64,000 nucleotides of DNA from Brassica napus (Eukaryota > Streptophyta > Magnoliopsida > Brassicales > Brassicaceae): NCBI RefSeq assembly GCF_020379485.1, contig NC_063437.1, positions 5,342,806 to 5,406,805 of the forward strand, in the 5' to 3' direction. This document shows positions 15,687 through 27,990 of this stretch, piece after piece; position 1 is the first letter of the stretch; every line of letters begins with the position of its first letter. A program made the position numbers and the translations under genes. Below the pieces are notes generated by a model that saw nothing but the letters and a program-made list of their open reading frames with translations, was not told the origin of the DNA and did no database searches.

Positions 15687-16524
15687 TCTATACTATTATT
15701 TGCGAAGTAAATTTTTGCAATAGAGCTTCCACGTTAAAAGTTAGAGCGGTTAATATCATTTATACCCTTAATGAATAATTATATAAATTAGTCAAAAGAT
15801 AAAAACGAATTTCAAATCAATCTGATTAAAAAAAAGTGATTAAAATTAATAATAAATCATTTATACCCTTAATAAATAAATGATATAAATTAGTCGAAAA
15901 TAAAAATGAATTTAAAATATATATGATTAAATAAGTGATTAAAATAATAATAATAAGAATTATCTAAAATATAAATAATTAAAAATAAATTTCCATTAAT
16001 ACTATTATATTTATATATTTATATTAGATGACTATAAATAAATATAATAAAAAATGTTTTAAAACATAAGAAAATTCTTAGATATATTCTGTTGTTATCT
16101 TAAATAATATTTTATTATAAAATTTATAGTTAGATATAAAACAATTTATAGTTAAATGCTAATCAAATAAATATATTTTCTAAAATATATGTGAATGTTT
16201 TTAAAATTTAACACAACAATAAGCATATATATATTTTGATAAAAACTAATGAATATAAGTTAATAATATTTTATTTATATGTTATATTTGATAATATAAT
16301 GAAATTCTCAAAAATAAAATATATTTTTAAAACATAAGATAAATTCTTAAATATGTTGTGTTTTTTATCTGAAATAATATTTTTACTATAAAATACAAAG
16401 TTTAATGTTTTATCTTTTTAAAAACATAAATTAATAATTTATTGTGTTGGCTTTAATTTAATAGTTATAAACAGATAAATATATATAAGAATACTATGCC
16501 CGCATGTGTGGGTAGAATACCTAG
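15687..16524 (+). mobile_element. Helitron B (838 bp, plus orientation, non-autonomous)
   Basis: It begins TCTATACTATTATTTGCGAA and ends CTAG (16521-16524), inserted exactly between A and T of AACAA|TTAAAC. Copy 2 of the tandem duplication keeps the uninterrupted site near 19692. A hairpin, CCCGCA-TG-TGTGGG with one G-T pair (16499-16512), lies eight bases before CTAG. The interior is very AT-rich with no gene. It sits 19 bp from Helitron A and faces the opposite way. Confidence 0.95.
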
Positions 16525-17204
16525 TTAAACAAGTAAAAAGCTGGTAATTTTTTATTATTATTTGTAATCATTTCTATATCTAAGAACCAACCAATGAAGA
16601 TTTCGAAACAAGCGATTGTAAATTTGAGATGTCAAACGTCTACGCGATTGCGTCTTTGTAGGGGTGGGGAAACAAAAGAGTCGTTGTTTGATCGCTCTCA
16701 CCGACTCCATCAACTCAGGGTATAGTAACATGCATTTATTCAATCAGTTTTCAATCACCAATTTTAGGATATAATAATTAATGAAATAACATTGGGACCA
16801 AGTAAAAAATCCAAATCCAAAATCCAAACCGAACAACTCGAATTCGAACCTGATCTAAATTAGGATGAATGCCAAAATAGCTAAAAATTTCACAAAATCG
16901 GGAAAAAACTGTACCCAAACCAGAATAATTATTTAAAAATCCAAATGAGTTCAATATTTGAAACCTAATAATAACATCAAATACTCAACCTCGTTTTTAT
17001 ATTTGAATTTGGTCATTCATGTTTAAGTTTATATATTATATATTAAGCTTTTTTAGAGTCTTATGTAACTTTAGATACATAATGAGTATTTCAAATAAAA
17101 ATATAAAAAACCGAACAAGTATCCACACCATCATGAGTCCGAAAGGATATGAACTGAACTAAACCTGATCTTAATATATAAAATACCCGAAAGGGCCATA
17201 TACA

Positions 17205-17361
17205 CAAGGACAGATGTAGGAATGTATTTTGGTGGGGGCACATACATCATGTCTATCTTTCAGTCGGGGGCATTTCATAGACACTACACTAATTACTAAA
17301 AGAGAATGTAAAATCAGATAGGGGCAGGTGACCCGTTTGCTTGGCTGTATGTCCGTCCTGG
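17205..17361. mobile_element. 157-bp hAT-like MITE, copy 1
   Basis: The ends CAAGGACAGATGTAGG and (complement) CCAGGACGGACATACAG form imperfect inverted repeats. An exact 8-bp direct repeat CATATACA flanks it at 17197-17204 and 17362-17369. No coding capacity. Confidence 0.8.
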
Positions 17362-18739
17362 CATATACAGCTACACTCAAACATCCGAAAACCCAAAATA
17401 CATGAACTGAACCCGCATGGTTAACCGAATCTGCCACCCTTATAATATTGAGTTTGTTAAGACAATAAGGTCTTCTCGTTAGTTGCAAGTTAATGTACAA
17501 AATGATGTTTACTTTGTACAAGATGATAAATAGAGTAACCCAGATTATACAAATAATTAACTATGGAACGAGGTAACGCTTTAGCTGACTATTACAGATT
17601 AGTATTTTCCTCATGGTGTAGTGAAGCTAGGTGAAACTCTCTCTCATGATATCATCTTATCAGTATGGCAGTAAGAGTATGGAATTGCCCTATATACAAA
17701 GCTTTTGTTAGTACATCCGCAATTTATTAGCATCGTCTATAATATTTCTTATTAAATTTTAATAATCTATTATATTAAAATTTAAGTACAAAATAATACT
17801 TACCTATTTTTAAGTGATTTCTTACTTCTTCTTTCTTTTTTAACGAATTTAAACTACTTTATTTATTGTCTTTTCCAAATAATTCGATCTTATTTATTAC
17901 AAAATACAAAATAGAACTTCCCTATTTTAAGTGTTTTGATTATATTTTTTACATTTATTTTTTCACTCTTCTTAATTACTTCATTAATTATATTTACCGT
18001 AATCATTCGACAGCATTTATTTTACTGTTAACTAAAATAATTTCACAAGTTCGAATGAAATTTATTAATTCATGACAAGAATTCAACCGGTTAATAATTT
18101 TTTTGTTTATTTGTTTACAAAATCAGTTAGACATGGGCATCCAGGTACCCGATCATTTTTAGGTATCAGATTTTTGGGTTAAAATTAAACTTTGTTCGGA
18201 TATTATAAACTTTTGGACGGGGTTCGGACTCGGATCCTTCCAGGTCTTGGTCCACCTAAAAATATCCAAATAAATTATATGTTTGGAAATATCATTAAAC
18301 AATTTATAAAAATGTAAAAATTAACACCCACAAGAACGTGCAGATCAAATTCTAGTTATTATTTAATATTTGAGTCACCACTAAAACATTTATGGCTTCA
18401 TCCCTGTCCCCAGCCAAAGCCATGCGAATACTAATAACATACATGATGAATAAAAAAAAAAAGCCCTCATTCATACCAAAGGAAGAAGGATATCTTAGCA
18501 ATATCATTGTCATTTTAAAAGAAAATAAAAAAAACTGAATAATAATTTTAATTATATAATTTTTTTTTACTTTTCACAAACTCATTGACTAAACTTTAAA
18601 AACTAACATTATTTAAAAATTAACTTTTGGTAGATAAAATATCTAAGTCACTTAATCTTGGTTGTGACATTTGTTTTTGAACCTAAAAATTAGAAAATAT
18701 AACTTGTGACATAGTTGAACAAAGATAATAGTCTTTTTT

Positions 18740-19229
18740 TTAGCAAAATAATAGACTCGATTAAGATTATGCAAACCAAACAGATAACTATGTGTCCATG
18801 TGGATAACAAAAGATGACTATTTTTAGCACTGCGTGCAAGACTACCCCGTCCTTGTGTTGTGCGTTCGTGATACATGAATCAGCTCCGAGTGAGTGAAAC
18901 TCACTTTTAGTAGCTGAATATCTCTTAGGCATGTTGCAAAAACAGACCATTCTTATGGTTCCAAAACCATCTTCACCAGTTGAGAATAATCCATTGCGAA
19001 CGTTACATGAAATTATCTTAGATTCCTCATACTTTCTATTGCCAAAATGAGAGATTCTAATTCTGAGTTGAAGAGCGAAAGGATGGATTTTGCATTTGTT
19101 TCCCATTAGCCCATCAGAACCCTCTAATATACTAAACCATTCTTGGTCCGAATAAATATCATTTTCTTTCCATGAACCATATGCAAAAAACCATTTGCCT
19201 GGTATTTGAGGTAGTGTTAAGTCCTCCAC
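18740..19229 (-). pseudogene. LINE (non-LTR retrotransposon) RNase H fragment, copy 1
   Basis: The minus strand encodes FAYGSWKENDIYSDQEWFS, ILEGSDGLMG and, in shifted frames, a SLARSAKNS motif. These match the RNase H domain at the 3' end of plant LINE ORF2 (first aspartate region replaced; final DSLA-type motif). The frame changes several times. The end near 18740 is followed by an A-rich stretch on that strand, as at LINE 3' ends. Confidence 0.65.
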
Positions 19230-19508
19230 CCTAGGTTGGGGATCCCTTTTTGTCTTTGCTGCATGAGTAGTAACAACTTTTTAGCTTTTTATTATCTTAT
19301 TTCTTTAATTTGTAAATTAATAATTGACTAATAAATATTTTTTTACCAGAAATCATTAACTTAACTAGAAAAAATTCCTGACAATTGTGTTAGAATTCTC
19401 CGATTCAAGTGATTTTTTGAGACAAAATTAAAATTACATGCTTTGATTTTGGGTTTAAAAAAATTGAAAACCTTACCAAGATATCTGTTTTATGACACAA
19501 CATTGCAG

Positions 19509-19601
19509 ATAGACAATGGCTTAATGACACCAACGATGAAGATTAGAAGGGACAAGGTCGTGGCTAAGTATAAGGACGAGATTAATCAACTTTACAATTA
19601 A
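19509..19601 (+). pseudogene. Duplicated last exon of the AAE15-type gene
   Basis: The 93-base exon 18 (IDNGLMTPTMKIRRDKVVAK onward to TAA) is repeated with its acceptor, its stop and the AATAAA-containing 3' end. One synonymous change (ATC to ATA) is visible at its first codon. It has no upstream exons, so it is an orphan. It could in principle act as an alternative last exon of the gene. Confidence 0.9.
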
Positions 19602-20404
19602 CTACAGTTGGATTAGTCTTGTTCCTTTGTTGATGTAACTATTATAACAATAAAAGCATACTCTATTAAGAATATGCAAATAAATTAACAATTAAACAAG
19701 TAAAAAGCTGGTAATTTTTTATTATTATTTCTAATCATTTCTATATCTAAGAACCAACCAATGAAGATTTCGAAACAAGCGATTGTAAATTTGAGATGTC
19801 AAACGTCTACGCGAGTGCGTCTTTGTAGGGGTGGGGAAACAAAAGAGTCGTTGTTTGATCGCTCTCACAGACTCCATCAAACTCAGGGTATAGTAACATG
19901 CATTTATTCAATCAGTTTTCAATCACCAATTTTAGGATATAATAATTAATGAAATAACATTGGGACCGAGTAAAAAATCCGAATCCAAAATCCAAACCGA
20001 ACCGAACAACTCGAATTCGAACCTGATCAAAATTAGGATGAATGCCAAAATAGCTGAAACATTCACAAAATCGAAAAAAAATTGTACCCAAACCAGAATA
20101 ATTATTTAAAAATCCAAATGAGTTCAGTATTTGAAACCTAATAATAAAATCAAATACTCAACCTCGTTTTTATATTTGAATTTGGTCATTCATGTTTAAG
20201 TTTATATATATTATATTAAGTTTTTTTAGAGTCTTATGTAACTTTAGCAGTGCCAGCTCTAGGAATAGGCAAGTGAGACACACGTCCATGACCCACTTTT
20301 GAAACAAATAAATTTAATAATAAAAAAAGTCCAAAATTTTGTTGTATTTTTGCAATAAATATCCAAAATATTATATATAATCACTAGTAAAAATCTATCG
20401 CATA

Positions 20405-20830
20405 GCCACTGTAGTGCCACTTAAAAACCGTGGCTATTTAAAAGAAGCCACGATACCGCCACGTAAAAGCCACGAGACGTAAAAAGCCACGGTAAAATTA
20501 AGAAAGCCACGACCCAGTCACGAAACAAAGCGTGGCAACTAAAAGCCACGGAACCGCTACGAAATTTTCGTGGCTGTATAAATTAGCCACGAATTTGCCA
20601 CTAATAAAACGTGGCACCATTTTGTTTTTTTGTGCCGACATCAAAAAGGAAGTGTTACGTCCAATCGTTTGACGAAATGGGATCTAGCCACGGTTGTTTC
20701 ATGGCTGTTTCGTGGCTATACATGCTTTTTGAGTCTTTATTCTGGTTATGGCAGAGAAATATTCGTTTGGCAATGATATTTTAAGAGAGCCACGAAAATT
20801 TCGTGGCCTGGTCGTGGCTATGTCGTATCA
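20405..20830. repeat. CACTA-1 5' subterminal GCCACG/CGTGGC array
   Basis: The core AGCCACG and its complement CGTGGCT occur many times in both orientations (for example 20405-20470, 20490-20620, 20700-20830). Subterminal arrays like this are the binding sites for TnpA in the En/Spm family. That this core is the site here is inferred. Confidence 0.85.
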
Positions 20831-20893
20831 TATATACGCTTCATAACCGTGACATTTAGAACTTTTGTTCTTCTCTCAAATTTTCAGAACAAA

Positions 20894-23800
20894 ATGTCTT
20901 TCTACTTTCAATCTAGAGAATGGATGGATCAAAGAATTGATCCTGAGAGTAATCAGGTTTCTGAAATATTTCTTGGAGGTGTTGATGCATTTATTCAATT
21001 TGCGTGTAATCAAGAAGATTACAAAGAAAGAGAAACTTTGTTGTGTCCGTGTGCTCGATGCAAAAATGTGAAGCAACGTGAAGCAAGAGTTGTCGCACGA
21101 CATCTATTCTTGTACGGTTTCAAGGGAAATTATTATTTTTGGACGAGTCATGGAGAGAAATTCAACGATCTTGGTGAGAGTTCTGGGGCGAATCATTCGA
21201 CGGGTGAAGAAGAAATGTTAGAGACTCCTATTTGGAATGCTTATGAAGATCACCACCTGAATATTCCAGAGGTACCCGCAGACATTGCGCCAGCTTACAT
21301 GCCGGAAGCTATAGAAGAGACAGACATGGCACAACCCTATCATGATAGTGTTTTTGAAGCATTTGAAGCAGCGACTCAACCTCTCTACGAAGGATGTGCA
21401 GAAGGAATTTCTCAGTTGTCTCTTGCTTCGCGGATGATGAAAGTGAAGACAGATTATAATCTACCAGAAGCTTGTGTAGATGAGATATCTGAAGTATTTA
21501 AAAACATACTTCCGCAGCCAAATAAAGCTCCAGCAACATATTACGAGACAAAGAAACTGACACGGTCGCTTGGGTTACCCTTACAGAAGATTGACGTATG
21601 TGTGAAGAACTGTATGTTATTTTGGAAGGGAGACGATGCGAAGTTGGTCAGTTGTCGGTTTTGTGGAGAAGATCGCTACTACCCGAAGAACGGAAAAGGT
21701 AAAAACAAACCGAAACAGAGAATGTTTTACCTCCCAATAGCAGATCGTCTGAAACGTCTATACCAACTTGAGGCGACAGCTTCCAATATGCGGTGGCATA
21801 AGGAACATGTAACTCCGGAAGGAGAAATACATCATCCATCTGATGCCATAGCGTGGAAACACTTCGGTGAGTTATATCCTGGATTTGCTGCTGAAAGCCG
21901 AAACATTTATCTATGCTTATCAACGGATGGGTTTAATCCGATTGGTATGAATGGCGAAGCACATTCCCTTTGGCCAGTTATTGTAACTCCATACAATTTG
22001 CCTCCGGGAATGTGTATGAAAAGAGAATTCTTATACCTTTCGGTGCTAATTCCCGGACCCAAACATCCAAGAAAAAGCTTAGATATTTACCTTCAGCCGC
22101 TGATTGAAGAGTTACAGAGTTTATGGAAAGATGGAGTGGAGGCATATGATATTTCAAGGAAAGAAAGATTCATAATGCGAGCAGTGTTGATGTGGACGAT
22201 AAGCGATTTTCCAGCGTATGGGATGCTTTCAGGTTGGACGACACATGGTCGGTTATCGTGTCCATATTGTCAAGATGAGACAGGTGCGTTCTGGTTACGT
22301 AATGGACGGAAACATAGTTGGTTTGATTGCCACAGAAGATTTTTAGATGAAGATCATCCTTACAGGAGAAACACTCAAGCATTTACACGGGGAAAAACAG
22401 TTGTGGATCCTCCTCCACCATGGTTGACGGGAGAAGAAATATTGCGTGAGAGGATAAATAATATAAAAGGTTTATCAAAGTCCGTTGAATGTGGAGGGAA
22501 TGGACATGATAATCCATCCAAGACAATATCTGAATACGGAGTTACTCACAATTGGGTTAAGAAGAGTATTTTCTGGGAGTTGCCGTATTGGGAAACTCAT
22601 CTTCTTCGGCATAACCTTGATTTCATGCACATTGAGAAAAACTTCTTCGATAACCTCACGAACACATTGTTAAATGCTCCTGGAAAGACAAAAGACAACG
22701 TCAAAAGCAGATTGGATCTTCCAGGTCTATGCAAAAGGCGTGATTTAGAGATGAAAGAGGATGGAACGATGCCCGTGCCAATATTCAGGCTGTCAAATGC
22801 GGCTAAGCGAGAATTCCTTCTGTGGCTGAAAAATGATATAAAATTCCCCGATGGATATTCCTCCAAATTTAGTCGATGTATTGACGAAAGCAATTTAAAG
22901 CTACATGGACTGAAAAGTCATGATTGTCATGTCATTATGCAACGACTCTATCCATTTGCATTCGCGGAACTTCTTCCAAAAAATGTTCATACGGCAATTA
23001 GAGGTATTTATTTTTTATATTATCTTAATAATTACTATGATTGATGTTATAACTTTAATGTTTTGTTTACAGATATTGCCCTCTTTTTCCGAGATATCTC
23101 TTCGAGGATTTTGAAAGAATCAGATATTGGTCTTTTAAAGGCAAATATCGGTGTGAAGCTTTGTAACTTGGAAAAGATTTTTCCTCCATCGTTCTTCGAT
23201 GTTATGCAACATCTTCTTGTGCACCTTCCAGATGAGGTAGCCTTAGGTGGGCCCGTCCATTTTAGGTGGATGTATGTATTTGAAAGATACATGTACCATT
23301 TGAAGAAGATGGTCAGAAACAAAGCACGCATTGCGGGTTCGATAGTTGCACAATGGATAAACAAGGAGATTTCAAGAGCATCCTCAAATTATTTTGGTCA
23401 TCCTGAGATCATGAGCATTCCAGAAGGTCCAAATGATATTCGTTTCTCATACAATTATCCGGATGTACCACCTTTGTTTTACCACGAAGGGAGAATCAGT
23501 GGTCAATGCTCAACTGGTTGGTTAAATGATAAAGATAACACCGTTCTTCAGACATTTATGATGCTCAACTGTGAAACATTTGCTCCATATGAAAGGTACC
23601 TTAATATTATGAAAATATAATATAAATACATATTTCTAGTTACATAACTAATATTTTAAATGTGTGCAGGATGTTTGAAGAATATATGACACGGAGTATT
23701 CCTGATATTACTCCAGTTGCAATGCAAAAAGCGAAAGACACCAACTTTGCAGAGTGGTGCAAAGACTATGTGAGTTTTTGTTTTAATATTATCAAGTTCC

Positions 23801-24602
23801 ACAATTTATTTATTTTATGATGTAATTTATAACAATGTTATTCTATTGCAGATTAATGATGCGACTCAGTTTTACACATTTCCTATGTGGATGTTGGATT
23901 TTGTACAAGGTCCTAGGCGCAATTATAGGTCTTGGCCAATATATCACACCCGGGGATACACTTTCCACACACATAACCACGGTCAAAATAGAAAAACTCA
24001 ACATTATGGTGTTTGTGTTCCTGGAACCAATGAGACAGACTACTATGGCCTCATACAGGAGATTATGATGGTGGAGTATCATGGTGATGTTGGCTTGAAG
24101 GTCATGATTTTTAAATGTTCGTGGTTTGACACCACGGAAAATCGCGGTATGAGAATACATCCATCTGGTCTTGTTGATGTCTCACCACGAAGACAATATG
24201 CAAAATATGATCCTTTTGTATTACCTGGTAAGTGAAATATATATGTGCTTGAGATTTAATGTTTGATGAAAATCCATAATTTTAAACTTCGATGTTATTG
24301 TATCATGACCAGGTAATTGTGATCAAGCATGTTTTATTTCTTATCCACGGGTACGCCGACATTCTGCCGATGATTGGTGGGCATGCGCAAAAATTATTCC
24401 TCGAGGAATCCGAGAAACGTCCGAAATTGCTTTAACTGCGTGGCAGGATGATAGACGTGACCAAGTTGCAGAAAGTTCATTGTTACGGGTGGAAACACAT
24501 GTTGTTGACGATGTTTCTGATTATGATCTTGCCCCGGTGAATCCTCCAAACGATGAATATGTATCAGATGTTGAGGTACAATCAGACGGTGATTCAGAGT
24601 AG
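20894..24602 (+). CDS. CACTA-1 transposase, TNP2 type (intact, five exons)
   Basis: Exons 20894-23003, 23073-23595, 23670-23769, 23852-24227 and 24313-24602 join in phase to a 1132-aa protein with no stop. An N-terminal cysteine-rich transposase-associated domain (LLCPCARCKN, residues about 5-80) is followed by the TNP2 core (LLRHNLDFMHIEKNFFDN, about 568-585), a DUF4218 region (GLKSHDCHVIMQRLYPFAF, then FPPSFFDVMQHLLVHL and RWMYVFERYMYHLKKMV) and a DUF4216 region (RGYTFHTHNHGQN, ENRGMRIHP, YDPFVL). The C-terminus is acidic. This is the enzyme class that cuts at CACTA ends. I chose ATG 20894 (MSFYFQSREWMDQ), in line with related starts; an upstream in-frame stretch to 20849 lacks an ATG. It is homologous throughout to the CACTA-2 protein, which has no introns. 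Confidence 0.92.
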
Positions 24603-25303
24603 TCAAATATATGCTTAAGGTTGTAAAATATGTTATAAGGTTTGTAAAATATGTTGTAAGGTTGTAAAATATGTTATAAGGTTTGTAAAATATGTTGTGA
24701 GATTGTTGGAAAAATTATATTATGTAAAATATATGAATGTAATATATGAATGTATGAAGGGTTTGAATTGTAGTTGTTGTATGGGTATAAGGTTTGATGG
24801 AAAAGAGTTTGGGTTTTAGGGATTGTGCTTTAGGGGTTGGGTGTTTGTGGTTACGCGTTTTTAGATAGAGCCACGGTTTATTTGTGGCTGTTTCGTGGCT
24901 ATAAGGAAAATAGAAAAAACCAATTGGTTTGGCTCGAATTTTTTTTGGTTTCCCGCGAGATATTACATATTGCCACTGTAATTGCGTGGCTATATCGTGG
25001 CTATGCCAAAATTTTGGTAAACCAATTGGATTGGCTCCAATTGATTTGGTTTTGGCTCCAATTGTTTTTAATTTCGCGGTTCAGTGCCACGGTTTAGCCA
25101 TTGATTTTTCGTGGCTTTAGAAAAGGGTTTAATAATTCAGTTTTCTTCTTTCTTCTCAACACTTAGAGAAAAAAAGACAAACTCTCTCTCTCGACTCGCG
25201 ACGGAACAGTTCTTCTCCTCTCCGTTTCTTGTGTCACCGTCTCCGGTTCAATCTCGCCGTCTCCGATTCAATTCGCCGTCTCCGATTCCATCTCCCACCT
25301 CTC
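24603..25303. repeat. CACTA-1 spacer between genes with a third CGTGGCT cluster
   Basis: The transposase 3' end shows near-perfect tandem GTTGTAAAATATGTTATAAG repeats (24618-24700). A further cluster of GCCACG/CGTGGC words follows (24863-25115), about 200-450 bases upstream of the second gene's start codon. The region then becomes CT-rich leader (25140-25300). Confidence 0.75.
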
Positions 25304-27338
25304 ATGGTAACCCTCTCTCTTTCTCTTCTCCTTTCTCGGAGATGAAACCCTTCGATTCTCGATTCGATATGATGTTTTAGGGTTTTCGATCTAGGGTTTC
25401 GATTTCTCTCTGTCTTGTTTGATTGGTTGTTACATGTCTACTCTCTGTTTCGATCTAGGGTTTTGTTTATTTTAGAGTATCGATTAGGGGTTTTGTCTGT
25501 CTACTTTCTGTTTCGATTAGGGGTTTTGTCTGTCTACTTTCTGTTCTTCGTTTAGATTTGTCTTTCTCTCTTTCTTGACTCTAAAGATGTGTTCTTGTTG
25601 GTTTTTTACAGATGAACTCAACAAGAGCACCTGGAACACAAGCTGCGTCTCCTCCTATGCCTCCGGGTGCTACTGGACCCGCTGTTTACCATGCTGCGTC
25701 TCCTCCTATGCCTCCGGGTGCTACTGGACCCGCTGTTTACCATGCTGGGTCACCTCCTATGCCTCCTGGTGCTACTGGAGCCGCTCCAAACCATGCTGCT
25801 TCCTCATCTCGTTCAAACAGCTACCCGCAGATGACCCTTAATGCGATGCTCAACTCACCTGCTAGGCTCTCACAGCCACATCTCCATCCTGATAAGCCGA
25901 ATGGAGCTTTATGGTAAGATCACTTCCTCATCTTTGAATGTTTCTGTTATTTGAATTGGGTCTTTGATTGGTTAGGATTGTTTCTGTTAGGATTGTTTTG
26001 TGAAATTTTAGGTAGGATTTTGTCATAGTCTTGTTTCAGTTACTGATGTTTGTTATCATCTTAGGTTTGGTATTGACCCATGTATCCATGCTTTCATCCG
26101 TGCAACTTGGCAAGGATACTACATGGGTCCTTGGAAGAGTTGGAATAAGGTGCCTGAGGAAAGGAAGGATTCCTGGTGGCAAACGTTTGTGGTAATCAAA
26201 AATTTCATTTTTTTTTAAATCTCTTACTGTTATTATTTCCTGTTTCTAAACCTCTTACTGTTTTGTTTTTTGTTGTAGCAAAATTTCTACTGGGAGCCTC
26301 AATTTAATGATTTGGTCTACGGTCTGTGGAAGAAGGAAACGATGACAACCGTTGGTGAAAGGATTAGTAAGAAGAAGAGGCAACACAAGAAGCCAAAGTA
26401 CATCAATGATAGCGACTGGACACTGCTTCTGGAGTATTGGGCGACTGATGAAGCTAAAAAGAAAAGCAAGAAGGCTGCTAAAAGCCGCAAGGCTGATCCT
26501 GTGGGTAAAGGGTGCCACAAGCATAATGCAGGCCCTAGGTGTTTTGCAAGGATAGCGTATAACATGGTATCTTCCATGTCTGTACTATAAATAATTTTTT
26601 TTCTAATCTGTCTTCCTAATTTCTTTTTTTTGCAGACGCAAGCCTCTGGTGAACCACCATCCTACACTGCCCTTGTCAGGGAGACACACTCCCGACCAGA
26701 TGGGACTTTTGTGGACTATCGGGCTGAAGAACTGGTAACTCAGGCCGAGATGGAAGCCACACAGCTCTCTAACACTGAAGGATCACCAGGGAGTCCAAGT
26801 GCATCATCTGCTCCTTCTCGCCTCATGTTAAACAAGGCTTATCTGAAGGTATGATAGCTTAACATTTTTATTCTCAGACACTTTTAATCTTCTGTTCTGT
26901 TTTGACAATTGCATTACATGTGTTACCTGAGTTGATCAAATAGCCTTATGTTAGTTTCTGTTTGCTCTTGCTTGGTTTTGAATATTTTTCCATTTCTCTT
27001 GACAGAATGCTAAGAGTAAGAGGGGATATGTTTACGGACTGGGCAGTGAACAATTCAGGGAGCATGCGCCTTCTTCACGCGTCCCCAATGGTATTGCCCG
27101 CAACCTGGACCTGGAGATGCGTGTGGGCGGTCTTGAGACAACCCTCCAAAGTGTCACTTCTGATGTTGCTGGGGTGAAACAGGACGTCTCAGACATGAGG
27201 CAGGACTTTGCAGCAACAAGGGAAGCAATCAATCAGCTCCTCCAAACACTTAGGCCCCCGCAAGCACCTACTGGACAGACTTCTGATCATCAGGCTCAAG
27301 CACCAACTGGTCAGCCTAATCCTCTCAATGGCATTTAG
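25304..27338 (+). CDS. CACTA-1 second gene, TnpA-like / plant Transposase_24 family
   Basis: Exons 25304-25306 (only the ATG), 25612-25913, 26065-26191, 26279-26566, 26636-26848 and 27006-27338 give 421 aa in phase. Without the mini-exon, ATG 25612 gives 420 aa. The N-terminus holds three 17-residue repeats (SPPMPPGATGPAVYHAA, 51 bp each, from 25642). The middle has FYWEPQFNDLVYGLWKKE, a lysine-rich stretch (KKSKKAAKSRK) and GKGCHKHNAG, typical of plant Transposase_24 proteins. The end has a coiled-coil-like block (LETTLQSVTSDVAGVKQDV). The gene lies downstream of the transposase gene in the same direction, the En/Spm layout. Its likely role is binding the subterminal repeats. Confidence 0.88.
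25642..25794 (+). repeat. Three 51-bp tandem repeats in the TnpA-like coding region
   Basis: Each 51-base unit encodes 17 residues (AASPPMPPGATGPAVYH). Units 1 and 2 are nearly identical; unit 3 differs at several places. The repeats keep the reading frame. Confidence 0.9.
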
Positions 27339-27597
27339 AAGTTGGTACTTTATTTTATAACCTCTTTTGTAACAAGGTCTTTTGATAGTCTTCTTAGACT
27401 CAAAACTTTTAACCTTGTCTTATGTAACTTTTTATGAATGTTGAACCTTGACTATTTTGTATATTAAGCTCTGTGTTTATTGAATGTGCAATTTTAATAA
27501 TTTGAATGAATCTCTAATATGAAAATTGGCTAATTAAAACTAATCAAACCGAATGTTTTTCAAAACAGTGGATACTATAAATGTTGAATCTTAGTAG

Positions 27598-27990
27598 CTA
27601 AATCGTGGCTATAATAACCACTGAAAAACAGTTTTAAACCGTGGCTAATAGTGCCACGTCGAATAAGTGGCAGTATCGTGGCTATTATAGCCACTAGCAA
27701 TAGCCACGTCTTAATATTATATCGTGGCTATTATAGCCACTAGCAATAGCCACGTCTTAATATTATATCGTGGCTATTATAGCCACTAGCAATAGCCACG
27801 TCTTAATATTATATCGTGGCTATTATAGCCACGAAAACGCGCGTGGTAATAACGTGGCTACTAGCCACGAAAAGCCACACTTATTTCTAGCCACGAGGCT
27901 ATAGCCACGCTACTTTTCGGACATCTAAGCGTGGCTGGTTTCTTTTATAGCCACGATAATTTGCTCTATAGCCACAACTTTGTAGTGGCT
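27598..27990. repeat. CACTA-1 3' subterminal array with 46-bp tandem repeats
   Basis: GCCACG/CGTGGC words occur in both directions. Between 27675 and 27812 a 46-bp unit (starting ATCGTGGCTATTATAGCCAC) is repeated three times perfectly, then a fourth starts and diverges. Within each unit CGTGGCTA-TTA-TAGCCAC is an inverted repeat, so single strands can form hairpins. Confidence 0.9.

Larger units (their letters stand above)
16525..19456. other. Copy 1 flank: repeat-derived DNA without an intact gene
   Basis: Contents in order: a stretch with a short open frame in copy 2 only (16590-16735; the equivalent 19761-19949 encodes KISKQAIVNLRCQ, unrecognised); sequence rich in CCGAA/CCAAA words (16800-17150); a small hAT-like MITE (17205-17361); AT-rich DNA; a second CCGGATATT-rich patch (18130-18300); and a LINE fragment (18740-19229). 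A 116-codon frame at 17521-17171 is shared by both copies only because the DNA was duplicated, and spans the MITE. Confidence 0.6.

Noticed and set aside
17171..17521. 116-codon frame conserved at 17521-17171 and 28517-28167
   Set aside because: Both copies come from the tandem duplication, so similarity is no evidence of coding. The frame runs through a MITE and shows no domain.
20405..27990. Regularly repeated GCCACG units resembling a repeat-spacer array
   Set aside because: Spacing is irregular, units occur in both orientations, and they sit inside a CACTA element of a plant genome. They are subterminal transposon motifs, not CRISPR.
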